Below are positions 48,385 to 59,334 of a DNA stretch of 64,000 bases, piece after piece. Each line of letters opens with the position of its first letter. Position 1 is the first letter of the stretch. Under the pieces are notes generated by a model. That model was not told where the DNA came from. It worked only from the letters and a program-made list of their open reading frames with translations, and ran no database searches. The stretch spans positions 81,077-145,076 of the forward strand of contig AJFK01000446.1 of assembly GCA_000467715.1 (NCBI GenBank), in the 5' to 3' direction. The position numbers and the translations under genes are program-made. Origin of the DNA: Hysterium pulicare CBS 123377 (taxonomy: Eukaryota; Ascomycota; Dothideomycetes; Hysteriales; Hysteriaceae).

Positions 48385-49218
48385 TCAACTTTCCGTCAGC
48401 AATGCCGCCCGATCAATGTCCACTCGTTGGCCATTTGCTCTGAAGATTATGATTTCCGCCAGACCCTTGAATTGCCGAAGATAGCTCGCCCGTTCTACTC
48501 GACGTTCATCGTATTCTTTTTGTTGAATTGGAACTCGATAGACTGGATGATGCGGATCACAAAGGTCAATCTTGAGCCTCGTGAGCGAGTTCTTAAGTCG
48601 AAGCAATCCGCATAACTTCGCAGTCTGTTTTTCACAGAATACCGGGTACCCGAGAACATTGTTTATGAATGGGTCATCATAGACAACGATGTTGCACTTT
48701 CGGATCATTTGGAGACCTGATTTCGGTAATGTCATGATGGTGCTCCATTCGAAGGCCATATCGGCTAGCCGCAGCTCTAAACGTTTGCTGCGACCTATGG
48801 AGAACGCGAACTCGTTTTGCTGATAAAAGACTTTAGAGGCCTCGTCGTGTATTTGGTGACATGTTTGAAGTAAAGAAAAACTCAGGTCAAACGTTGGTTC
48901 TAATTTCACCGTCCAGCCTCTACCGAGCTTGGTTGCCCCATGCTTAGCCCAGTCTTCAATGGGTATGCCGTCCGGGTATCCGAAAAGAGCTTTATGTCGA
49001 GCAATGGTTTGCGTGGCTGGGCCTGAAGATGGCTTGACGAGGACATGTTTGTAAACCTCATCCCGAAGCTCTTGGGGGAGGTTGAAGAAAGAAGATTGTT
49101 TCCTCAAAATGTCGGGCTGAGAAGTTTCTTCGATCGCAAGTTCGTTTCGAGTTATATGCTGACTCGAAGGGGTCGGAGGAAGCCCGGCAAGGCGGCGGCT
49201 GCGCCTGGAGGTAGTCAT
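48385..49218 (-). CDS. Fungal uncharacterised protein with F-box/2EXR-like N-terminus
   Basis: Frame of 277 residues from the ATG at 49218 (MTTSRRSRRLAGLPP). After a basic disordered leader comes FFNLPQELRDEVYKHVL, the pattern of F-box-like/2EXR domains that are abundant in filamentous fungi. LLQTCHQIHDEASKVFYQQNEFAF follows about 70 residues later, a second signature of the same superfamily. The rest has alternating beta and helix character. These families are large and mostly unstudied, so no function is claimed. The frame upstream of 49218 is open for 15 codons without an ATG. Confidence 0.78.
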   Translation of the reverse strand: MTTSRRSRRLAGLPPTPSSQHITRNELAIEETSQPDILRKQSSFFNLPQELRDEVYKHVLVKPSSGPATQTIARHKALFGYPDGIPIEDWAKHGATKLGRGWTVKLEPTFDLSFSLLQTCHQIHDEASKVFYQQNEFAFSIGRSKRLELRLADMAFEWSTIMTLPKSGLQMIRKCNIVVYDDPFINNVLGYPVFCEKQTAKLCGLLRLKNSLTRLKIDLCDPHHPVYRVPIQQKEYDERRVERASYLRQFKGLAEIIIFRANGQRVDIDRAALLTES

Positions 49219-49960
49219 GGATTGAGTGTGGGTAGGAAGGAAAGGTTGATTTGGTTGTTTCAATCGACTTTGGGATGGTGTTGTTTGTTCTAGACTTACA
49301 ATGCAAGGCAGGCTATGTCGCCTATATGTACGCTAAATTGTTGATGATTTGAGTCACGATGATGAGCGGATGTAGTGAATAGGGAGAAATCAAGTGGTAC
49401 TAATTAGATAAATGGCGTCCGAAAACGTGAAATCACTGGACTTAAAACGTCACCCATAGTAAGTGAAGTATCGCCATTTTGGAGAAATTGAACAGCAGTG
49501 ATCGCCCTCATCAAACCCATTGGCGTTCTCTTATCCTACTCTGCTCTTACATATGAGAGCTTCACGCCCAGGTGTCCAGGCTTGCTGAAGCTCTCCGAGG
49601 TGAACACCTGCGAGTTGAACAGATATCAGTGCCGCAAGTCCACCTTAAGTGAAGACAGCCTCAAATAGGCAGTTGGTGTTGGGTGGGTGAAGAGTTTGAG
49701 AAATTCTTGCCATTGTACGTGCACGACCCTGCACTACTACGGAACTACTTCGGTTACCTGCCCAACCAATAGCAATGGGTCTCCCGGCAGGACAGGAGTC
49801 CACCCATGAAAGGGGAATCAGCACTTGAGTATCGATGGCATCGACTTACGAAAATCAGAAGCACCCAAACCAGCACAGAGGTCGAGGTTTCAGAGGCCTT
49901 GAGAGCGAGTAAGGGCGACAACAAGTAATTCACATTGATTCATATGGTCGCTCAAATACT
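49219..49960. other. Gene-free stretch upstream of the orphan gene
   Basis: About 0.74 kb. No supported reading frame or RNA gene; it presumably contains the promoter of the minus-strand gene to its left. Confidence 0.4.
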
Positions 49961-50050
49961 CTTCTCTACATAATTCTTCTCTCCATAATTATTCTCTCCA
50001 TAATTCTTCTCTCCATAATTCTTCTCTCCATAATTCTTCTCTCCATAACA
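49961..50050. repeat. 15-nt minisatellite, six copies
   Basis: Six nearly perfect tandem copies of CTTCTCTCCATAATT. On the minus strand each unit encodes five residues in frame (GEKNY), so expansion or contraction would not shift frame. It lies at the 3' end of the decayed ankyrin-like tract. Confidence 0.92.
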
Positions 50051-51900
50051 CTTCTGCATGTCTTTGTCATGGGACATCATATTGTTCGTAAGCATAGGAC
50101 TCTGGGATACGGTAACGATCACTCTCTCGCCCAACGATCTAACAAGCGGACGAGATTGGCTAAAGTGGTGTCGTAACTCCTCGATACGCGTCAGCGCCGT
50201 GCAATAACTTTCCACGAATTGGACTGACATATGGTTTGCCCTTCCACCAAATTTGCCAGAGCTGTGTCATAGTCTGCGGTGCTATGAAGCCATTGCTTCA
50301 AAGGCTGCACCTCATTGAGCCTTTGCATTGGTCGGTCGACTAGATCGCTTCCGAGGACTAAGTCTCGAGCCGTCCGATCATGGACCATTGTGGTGTCGAA
50401 GAGCAGATTGATGATCCCCACTAGGTATAGCTGATGGAGAGTAAAGCCAAGTGGTCGCACATATCAGAGGCTGGTTCTGCCCGTCGCAGGACATTGTCGA
50501 TGTTGTCCCTGATGTCATCGAACGTGTTCTCTCGTTGTAGCACACAGAGGTTATATCTCTCCAAGAAACTGACAAACTTATATAGAGTGATTGGTGAATA
50601 TTGGTATATAGCGATTTAATGGGGCAGAAGTTGTATGTTGCAATCGAGATCGTCAGGTAGAAAGGGAAAATCTGGCATCTGGAATGTGTATATCAAAAGG
50701 TTGCCGATTCTAGGCCGAATGGTGAGCTGACAGGAAAGCATGCACAGATAAAATCCGGGATGTCATAATCCATTCGAAACAATTAAGTGGCACCAGGCGT
50801 ACTTCAGAGTGACAAGGGAGATCGCAAGATCTCGTAATTGGGACTGTTGGGCTCGGAAGGAAGACACTCGGCATAGCCGATAAGGAAACGAACCTTAGAA
50901 TCGGCGGCTTAGGGATATTGTAACTCCCAGATCGAGGGCGCGATTGAGATTTGGGCTCAGAGCATGGCATTGCTCTCGAGAGTAGATCGTTATTGGCTCC
51001 GCCATTTGCGGGCAAGCTGTTAATATGCGGAGCGAGTCTTTGGGAGATCACTCCGAGGCCAACGCTCATACTATAAATGTTGTCATTAGTATCGCGTATC
51101 AAGATTGGCTCCGAGCTACTTACTTCTCGGCTACGGCTCTTGGTCATTGGGCGTTGATTCGAAAGTATCTCTTACATCCTTATGACTCCAATGGTTTCGT
51201 AAGCCTCCTTCTACTGTTGTTTCATTGTTGGAGTCAACGGCAAGCGGATCGGCTCCAAGCGCTATCAACAACACCACAACATCAAGACATCAGAGTGGAG
51301 AGTGGCGGGGTGTTGTACTAGTAGATTGGTGACTTCTTCCTCCGGCGTGTTGTCATGGATGTTGAGAACGAAGTCCGCCGGAAACTCGTGTGATGAGGAT
51401 CCTACCACGCCTTAGCCCCTCGACTCTTCAGCGTAGGAGGTCTAAAGCTTGGTGTACGATCGCTTCGATAAGATCTGGCATATTGGCTGCCTGTTCGCGT
51501 AGGATAACGATGATTTGTTCTCGAAGGTCGGGAAAGCATGTCCCTTTTGTCCTTCTCCAAGTATGTATATGGCCATTTCTTCATGGCGCATGTTGCGTGT
51601 CATATATAATGAGTATTCAAAAGCATATATACGGGATTAGACCCTCCGTTCGAGGGGTTTAATATCATGTTGTGCAAAGGCCGAGAGGCGGGAGTTTGTT
51701 CGTAGTGCAGAAATGGGTTGGGTCAGGTCCTTGAGCGCGCCAACAGTTTCCAAGTCCAAGAGCGGATATGATAGCAGCTGCAGGAGAGGCAGGAGTAGTG
51801 TAAGATCATGTTGTGAGCACTACTATTGGGACAAGAAGGACAGTGGTAGCTCTAGCGATTGGGCTTCCGGTCTATTCTTCGATTCTGCCTTCCTCTCATC
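49961..51900 (-). pseudogene. Degenerate ankyrin-like gene remains
   Basis: Several minus-strand pieces look like protein but lie in different frames separated by stops without good splice sites. The clearest are LETVGALKDLTQPI (about 51815-51661), LREQIIVILREQAANM (about 51530-51425), DNTPEEEVTNLLVQHPATLHSD (about 51395-51290) and DVVVLLIALGADPLAVDSNN (about 51285-51180). LLIALGADPLAV fits the end of an ankyrin repeat. The last two pieces are offset by one base with no intron between, which suggests a frameshift. Further left, NTFDDIRDNIDNVLRRAEPA and a five-residue repeat tail follow. I read this as a broken gene, though undetected introns or sequence errors are possible. It may be continuous with the membrane-protein exons at 52.2-53.5 kb. 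Confidence 0.4.
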
Positions 51901-52230
51901 CAGTGTTCGTTGCATGCCAATGTAAAGTTCCATGAATGCTCATATCTGAAGCTCAACTCCACATTCCGCTCATTCGATTCTTTGAGATTCGGCTCTGCAG
52001 CCTGAGCCTGATCGAGAAGAGTCTTCTTCATCTCGGCTTGCTTGACCCTTTCAGTCCATTGAATGAAGGCGGAGGTTCATTTCTTTCATTCTTTTGCTGT
52101 CTTCTCTTCTCGGGTTCGGAATTGGAGGGAGTATAGTGGTTCCGCCGGGGCCAATTGCCATTGCAGCCAGCCGAAAGGATTTGGTATATAATCTTAGCCA
52201 TATGGCTGCTGATGGATACATATCGTATAT

Positions 52231-53493
52231 CTAAGAGACCATTAGCGTGATGGAGATCAACGGGTGCAAGACGCCATACAAGATTGTCTTAGCCAGGATA
52301 ACGAGCCAGCACCGTTGGTCAATCAGCTCGGTTCTGACAAGTGAGGACTGCATTGCCCAACCAGGGTCCTGCGCCGGAAATTTCTTCTCTCCCTCGAAGC
52401 ATTGAAAGCTTCATCACCGTTGAAGCTTACCCGAATCCGGTGGGTCTAGCGCACTCCTCACGCGATGAAGTAGTTCCGCCTCGAACTTGGCGATGTCGCC
52501 AGCATAGAGGCGTGCACTGTAGAGAGTTAGGTATACGTCGTTGGAGAGGTAGAGCAGGAGGGTCCAATTGGCGGTGAAGAGGGGTGGACTTCTGACGCCC
52601 AACATGACGAATCAGGATAGGACAACTTACTAGCATAAGATATCGTATATACAAAATCTGTTGAAAAGATACATAATGGATGTTCGAATCTGCCCTTGTC
52701 CATGATGGTTTGCATTGCCCTGGAGGAACGTTTCCAGTAAGTAAATTCCGCAGATCACAATTCATGTCGCCGATTTTCTGGGTCTTTTGATGCTACGAAC
52801 GGAGCTGGAGGTTGAGGAGGGTTGGGGTTCATACTGCCGTTCTCGGTTAAGTCGTCAGATGACAAAATTGTCTACGCAACCCAGAGGAATATGCGGCATA
52901 GATGCTGGGTTGGCTGACTTTCTCAGCACCTGCTGCACAGTTTCCTCCGTCCTGTTCGTATTCGCCAAGGCGCTGCACAGGATATCAGACGTTTGAATCA
53001 AACAGCCTTCGTCTACCGTTAGCCGATCCAGGCTCGCCAAGATTGCGTCCGTTTGCCAACGAAGGAGATTGGGGAAGCCTGTGAAGAACATGAGCATGAG
53101 GTAATCCGTCATACAGCAGGAGGTAGGATGTCACGTACACAACATCCTAAAAGTCCTTCCGCCATGAGAATCATGTGATCCTTGCCGGAACAGCCCTGTC
53201 AAAGCCAGATCGAAGTCCATCAAATGATAAGAGGAAAGAGGATGTGGTCCACATATACCATTGTTCTGCAAGCTGAGGCTGTCGAGGTTAAACATGGCAG
53301 GCACGGTGGGGATGACCCTAAGGACGAATCCCGAGATGTTGCCCAGGAGTTTGGCGTATATGTTAAAGGCAACCAATGTGATATAGACCAACGCTGCCGG
53401 CATATGGCTTGGCTTTGGCCATAGCCAACGGTGCTCAATGCCGGGCGCCGGTGCATGGGACGGCATAGTTGCATAGTAGTATATAAACGGCAA
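52231..53493 (-). CDS. Candidate multi-exon membrane protein of unknown family (possibly broken)
   Basis: Good protein-like pieces in order on the minus strand are PSHMPAALVYITLVAFNIYA with GFVLRVIPTVPAMFNLDSL (about 53440-53250) and then GGRTFRMLC, which joins through a clean GTACGT...TTCACAG intron (53138-53079) to FPNLLRWQTDAILASLDRL. Next come NPASMPHIPLGC, MQTIMDKGRFEHPLCIF, LLLYLSNDVYLTLYSARLYAG and LVILAKTILYGVLHPLISIT. The hydrophobic runs suggest an integral membrane protein. From about 52830 leftward, consecutive exons fit only if the frame shifts by one base, and I could not find splice sites to do this. It may therefore be partly decayed. The true 5' end is not located. I do not recognise a named family. 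Confidence 0.4.
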
Positions 53494-55692
53494 GATGGAA
53501 TAAAAAGTATATAAAACGGAACAGCCCTACCGGCTCATCGTGAGTGGTGGGCACAAAAGCCGTGAGAACTCCTGAGGATTGATCAGTGGAAAAACGTCTG
53601 CTTAGATATCTTGCTCCAGAAGAGCTCCGAAGCATGACGCTCAATTGATTCGGAGCAACCCTCAATCACGAAGTCATAGAATGCGGGAAAGCGAAGGCAA
53701 CAGCGACAAACATTAAAACCGAAACAAACATCGCTGGTTGCCGTATTGCAGGAGACGGGTGCCGTGTGGGTTGTGCGGTTGTTTACCGGTGGGGCGGTTA
53801 TGCTGAGTCGCGGGATTGAGCCATGGATATGAGCGTCGCGGAAGACAAATAGTGAGTTTTCATCATATCTAGCAATTTGGTGGTGCCGGTAGCTGAGATA
53901 CATGTAAGATAAGTGGAAATGAGTATTGCATGCTGTTGGAAGGCTTGAGTCATATGAATCTTAACAAATGCAGCGGTCCACAGCATGAGACAACGGGAAA
54001 CATCAAAATCAGGTATTCATTATCACGGCCAAGGCATGGAAGCCCAAGATTGCTGGCGTGGCAGAAACTTCAGCGGAATGTTGAATGGCCTGAGACGGAG
54101 AATGCCCAACAGATGCAGCCTTCCAAAGACTAAAGAAGTCTCAGAAGGCCGACTGCAGAAGTACGGAGTGATCATGGTCGAATTCAGAGACTTGGAGTCA
54201 CGAAATGTCTGCCAACTCATAGGAGCTGACGCACAGAAAGTGACGATCTGCATTGAGGTCCTCCACGTCGTGGGTATTGAGACAATGGTGAACGGGATAG
54301 AGCATCAACAATCACTTCATGTCAGTGCTTTTGCGGAGAATCCGCACTTACCAAGACGAAGATGATGGCACCTCCAGCAGCCCTCCGCTAGCCTTACAAC
54401 AAATGAAGAGCATAATGTCGATCACGGGGCCACCGAAGGCTTGGAATAGCACTTCTCATCAAACGTAATACAGCATCTCAAGCAGGATGACTTTGCCAGA
54501 GTTAACACGGCTCTCTAAAGGCCAGGACCGGGGTAATTGGTGTAAGTGGGCTAGTAATGCAGCCCTAGAGTCTCACAAGCTGACGAGTCTCATGTGTGGG
54601 CGAAAAGGAACATTGGAGAACGTGGTTGAAGCGAGCCGATGTATGTCCAAAACTAGTTTAAGGATGCCTTTGTGTCAAACGCCGCTTCGTTGGTCGGAGC
54701 CAAAAACTGTGAGTGCTATAAATCCAGTAACAGATCAGTTGAAAGGGAGGTGAACGGAGGTGAACACTAACCACGTTGCGTCAAATACCCTGCTACAACT
54801 CAAGCGAGAAGGAATTGAGAGTATGCATCAAGAGTCAGGAGAATTGAAATGCTCAGAGATTAGATCAAACAAGAATGAAAGAGACTCGCAGGATACCACT
54901 GCCTTCTAGTTGAGAATTTCCGACAGTGGACATTGAATGGTATGGTTTATTACCCAGCTGTAGTGCCGCTTGTAACTAAGAAGCATGCAAGGGCTTTTGC
55001 TCCACACCGTGACACCGATGCCGTTAACTCTTCCGTAGCTTCTCGTCATAATAAATCAGCCCAGAAACTTGTTCAGACCAAACAATGCGACTGGTCCTCA
55101 ATCGCGAGTGACTCGTCCGCCTGTCTGAATCACCACGCTGATCCTTGATTCCATTCATCAAGTTGCTCTTCGCTCACCTTTGCGGCAGCAATCTTCGTAA
55201 TCTACTGCCTCTCTCCAGTGGGTGAAGCTCAGCGACAGGCAAAGGAATGTTGCTATTGCCACATTGAATAAGTTAAGTAAAGTTAATGAAGACTCGCTGC
55301 TAACCCCTCCATCCAGCATTTACGAATATTCATGCCCTCCTATTAGCTATTCATCGAAACAGTCTATCCATTCTCACACGATAAGGTATGTCGAATATTG
55401 TGGAGGCATGATGTTAGCAAAACTTGGCATATAATACACTTGAAAAGGCATGGCATCTGAATTATACTTTTCGCAGTTAGTTACTTTCGGCGGAGCCAGC
55501 GCCAGTACCTTCTGATCAACTGGCTAGTGTTTGCATCGAATTCAACGATTCCGAAGTCAAGTGCGGATGATTCGAGGAATGACAATCATGAAAGGGCAGA
55601 TATTGTCCAAATTTTGGCTGGGAACTAAACATCGAACGCCCAGAGTGAGCTACAGCCGGCTTCTTACAAATAGTGATGTGTGACCACTGAGA
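53494..55692. other. 2.2-kb stretch without a supported gene
   Basis: The left end (to about 53900) may contain 5' exons of the membrane-like gene. The rest shows no protein-like frame, RNA gene or transposon feature on either strand. Confidence 0.35.
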
Positions 55693-56571
55693 TCATGAAC
55701 GCTCACTTTCAGACGTTGAAGCTTCGCTAGATGAAGTGCCATCGTCCTCCGAGTCGTCCTCCGCACTATGTCCCAAGAGTCTATCTCTTATTCTTATTTC
55801 CCGTGTTTTCCATTCCTCGCTGCATCTGGTTTCTTCCTCCTTTGTGGCATGCTTATGATAATTGCAAGGAGTTATCAAGTCCGAAAGTCCTCTTGTTTTT
55901 ATCAAAGCATACCTTATCATGACCTTTAGCATGAATTCCTTGGGCAAGTCCATATAAATTGCCTTCTCCGAAGGTGGCTCATGATCTGGCTCCCAAATCT
56001 GACACGTGCTGTCGGCCATCAGCTGCAGTAGAGGATCTTCTGGCAACAGATTGGCGTAAGCGTAGATGACCGTTTCGAAATATGGAAAGGAGTCGATAAA
56101 GAAGTCGATCAGCTCATCGATCATAACCCGCCGTAACTTTGGGACGATGAATCGATCGGCAAAAACGTAGAGCTTTGTCATGGCCATCTCAGGATGACCG
56201 TCGTCTCGGTTTTCGCAAAGGGGGCTTACAACTACATGCCACGCCCTCTCGCTCTTGGGTAGCTTTTGAGTGTAGAGCCAATCTACGAAGACTTCGAAGA
56301 CTCCCACGTCAATATCGTCGAGCTCGACGACACCCTCCTCGGCTTCTTTGAAGGATCGCGTCAATGCACCGCGGAAATATTCCGAGTGGTGGATTAACAG
56401 AGCCTTGTGGATAGCGAATGGCTTCAGATCCGAGCCGACCTTGATAGTTGCGAATCCGCCTGCTGCTGCTGCTTTGCTATCTAAAGTTAGCTTCATGAGG
56501 TCCTAAAAGATATGGGGGACTTACGAGATCCGCAAAGGTTTCTTCGAATTCACCTTGTTCTTGTTTGCCAT
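55693..56571 (-). CDS. BTB/POZ domain protein, paralogue 1 of 3
   Basis: Two minus-strand exons (56571-56525 and 56476-55693) encode 276 residues. The BTB domain spans about residues 22-125: TIKVGSDLKPFAIHKALL, HHSEYFRGALTRSFKEAEEG, and FEVFVDWLYTQKLP. A second helical region (TKLYVFADRFIVPKLRR onward) follows, as in other fungal BTB proteins. The C-terminal part contains C220-x2-H223-x-H225-x8-C234, shared exactly by the two paralogues to the right. It ends in an acidic Ser/Glu tail. There are no kelch, MATH or zinc-finger domains. BTB proteins often act as dimeric adaptors, for example for Cul3 ligases, but no partner is indicated. The 47-nt first exon is supported by a GTAAGT donor and GCTAAC branch site; I used the ATAG acceptor at 56477 because the nearer one gives a stop. 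Confidence 0.85.
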
Positions 56572-57644
56572 GGTGTCACAAACTCGTACCTAATCTGAAG
56601 TTGTAGACGTTGTCTATATGTTGGGTAGTGATGAGGGTGGTGGGACGCGCGAGGTGTTGTAACTGGACTTTATATACTCCTCTTTTTCGTCTGTTTCCGC
56701 ATTATATAAAAATTCGAGTGGGCTGCAATAGTGAAAAGAAGGTAATGGATCATAGCGACTAGTGATCTCAGTACGTGAAACTCAAATTCATCAGTCGCAT
56801 CACAAAGTCACCTAAGTAGAGGCTCCTGCTAGACATAGTGTTAGCAGTTTACTTTGCCGGAAGACGGACGGACGAACTAAGCTTCAAATACCCGCTTGTT
56901 AAGACTTTGCCGGTTGTCTGAGCAAACACATGAATCTTCTGGTGTCCAGCAAATATACTCAATTATCCGCAACTGTTTCCTGCTTCGAGCGCGAGCAATC
57001 GTATCCGAATTTTCGTATCAAGCGCCGCAGTTGATCGAGGAAAGAACTTTCGCGAGGAAAGGGTCCTAGTAATGGAACAATGTTTATGCACGAGTACAAC
57101 TCTCTACACAATCCGTAAGGGTTGACGTAGGGGGGATGGGTAGAATTAGTGCTAAAAGTGCCAGCTTTATGTACCAAACAGGAGTTAGCGGCTGCAATTG
57201 CTCCGCTATTAGGAAACCTGCGGACATGATCGATCGAGTTTGTATTCCAAACGGGACGAATTGTTAAGGTGAGTCAACAAGAAGCACAAATGGAACAAGA
57301 ACATAGTCAATATGACGCTAAGATGAGACTACGAAACTTGTGAATGAGAAACCCTTAGTCTGCTAGGGAAGGATTGGATCGAGATAGAAAACGAAGCCAC
57401 AAATTTAGCTTCGAAATGCACTCAATTTTTCCCGGCGCCATTTCAATGTCAAAATGAAATCGAAAGATTGGAATGGTAGTGCTTGACCTTTTCTTCGCCT
57501 TAAAGGTCATCTTAAAACTAGGTCTAGCTCTCTATTTGGAGCCACGCTCTTCTTCGCGAGAGCAGTCATCTCACAGTCATGTCCAGATGTTCTCTAAAGC
57601 GTCATACCGCTCCAGTGCCACCACATCCCATCCATTGCACAAAG
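56572..57644. other. Intergenic region between BTB paralogues 1 and 2
   Basis: About 1.1 kb, AT-leaning, holding the promoter of paralogue 1 on its left. No gene supported. Confidence 0.45.
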
Positions 57645-58505
57645 CTACGATTTCGCCTCAGAACCATCATTCCAATGGATTGGTGCTTTGCCTTCACGAA
57701 CTCTCTCGCATTCTGCCCTCTCTTCCTCCGTCTCGTGCTTGTGGTAATCACATATAGACAATTTGTCCTCCACATGATGCCATCGCAAGTCTGAGAATCG
57801 TTTCATGACTCCCACCAAGAATGCACGTGGAAGTTGGCATTGGAGTTCCTTTTCCTTCTTCTCATCGAAGCGCCACTCCCAACAGTTACACTGAATGTCA
57901 ATGAAGAGCTGTAGGAGCGGATCTTGGTCGGGGAGATTCTCGAATGCATAAATGATCGTCCTATACCACGGCAGTTTGACGTCGTCCTTGATATTCCGAC
58001 CGTAGTGCCCATAATGAGCGTCAAGTATAGCTCTTCTCAGCCCAGTGGCCCCAAATCGATCAGCGAAGACATAGATACTGGCCATCGTTAGGTCCCAATC
58101 GCTTCCAGAATCTTCATCTGCTTCTTTATCTCCATCCTCAATCTCGCCCTCGCCCTCGCCCTTCTCGTTGTCTTTCCATTCAGTAACCTCAATTGGAAGA
58201 GTTTCGGTATAAATCCAGTCTACGAAGACGTCGAAGGTCCCCTCTTCAATGTCTACTAACTCAACGATCCCCTCTTCTGCTTCCTTGAAGCCTCCAGTCA
58301 ATGCTTTCTGGAAATACTCCGAATGATATATCAAGAACGCTTTGTGAAGGAAATACGCTTTTCCTTGAGGTCCGACCTTGATGATCACTGTCTTCTCGGA
58401 TGTCGCCGTGCTGTCAAGAAAGCATGAGTAACATGTACGTAGACCAGGAATATACATTACGTACCAATGTCGTGGCCGCTTTACTGAGCTACCGATGTCC
58501 GTCAT
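57645..58505 (-). CDS. BTB/POZ domain protein, paralogue 2 of 3
   Basis: Two minus-strand exons (58505-58465 and 58410-57645) encode 268 residues. The BTB domain covers about 21-90 (VIIKVGPQGKAYFLHKAFL, YHSEYFQKALTGGFKEAEEG, FDVFVDWIYTETLP). An acidic insert (EKGEGEGEIEDGDKEADEDS, about 96-115) separates it from the helical region beginning SIYVFADRFGATGLRR. The tail carries C234-x2-H237-x-H239-x8-C248, the same motif as its neighbours. The short first exon (MTDIGSSVKRPRH) joins across a 54-nt intron with a GTACGT donor and TTGACAG acceptor, in the same phase as in paralogues 1 and 3. The frame is open 28 codons upstream of the chosen ATG. Sequence divergence between paralogues is high, so the duplication is not recent. 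Confidence 0.85.
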   Translation of the reverse strand: MTDIGSSVKRPRHWYVMYIPGLRTCYSCFLDSTATSEKTVIIKVGPQGKAYFLHKAFLIYHSEYFQKALTGGFKEAEEGIVELVDIEEGTFDVFVDWIYTETLPIEVTEWKDNEKGEGEGEIEDGDKEADEDSGSDWDLTMASIYVFADRFGATGLRRAILDAHYGHYGRNIKDDVKLPWYRTIIYAFENLPDQDPLLQLFIDIQCNCWEWRFDEKKEKELQCQLPRAFLVGVMKRFSDLRWHHVEDKLSICDYHKHETEEERAECERVREGKAPIHWNDGSEAKS

Positions 58506-59334
58506 GATTTCCTTCGGATACCAATGCTGATGTCTAACTACGCAGTTTGAGAGAGGAGTGACGGAAACATGGCATGAAAAGGCACTCAACCAGGCAACAA
58601 GGGAGGTAAGAAGTGACGTAGGAGGATAAAAATCTGGCCGTCAAAGACAAGTGAAGGTGTATGCAAGTGAAGTCGTACGATTTAAGTGAGATTGGCATTC
58701 TGCGAGGAGTGAAGCGTTGAATCTCCACTTACACAATTTCATGGAAGAGAAAATGATATCACATTTCATTGATTACGAAGGCAGTAACCAGGAAAATTCT
58801 GGTCGATGTCAACCTTGGAAGTCGAGTGGGAGAAAGAGTAGGCCTTAACCTGACCTACTGCTACTTAGGGTTCGTGGAAGTTTTTGCACCGTCAATGCAC
58901 ATAATCGTCGCGCGGATTGTACTGATAGCAGAGATGAGAAGTTGGCCGAGCATTGGAGGCGGGTATCCGATCAAAGAGTGGCCGCGGCCCGGAGAAGAGG
59001 GGAGGCGAAGAAGCGGGAGGAGGAGCATTAGATCGGCCAAACAGGCTATAAGTGGATCGAGAGGTATAAACTAAATGAAAGGAAGAAAGGACCATCACCC
59101 GAGTAGAATGTTAGAGAAGTGACAAGACAAAATGCATCTCAGTACTTTGAGGACGGAGGCCTTAGGAAATATGTTTTATTTGGGTATATAGTCTCCCCAA
59201 TAGTGAGTTGCCATATAGGTAGAGATCACTCATTTTGGAGGAGCTGATCCTGAAACTAATGGAGCCACTGGACCAATCCACACCCGTAGTGCTAGACTTT
59301 TGGCTGGACGTATTTGATTTGACGCTGATTACTC
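58506..59334. other. Intergenic region between BTB paralogues 2 and 3
   Basis: About 0.8 kb without a supported gene; expected to contain the promoter of paralogue 2. Confidence 0.45.

Noticed and set aside
53985-54365. 126-codon plus-strand frame
   Set aside because: No motif and no neighbouring exons; composition is mixed and not family-like.
57473-57757. 94-codon plus-strand frame overlapping the 3' end of BTB paralogue 2
   Set aside because: Partly antisense to the BTB exon, with no recognised features.
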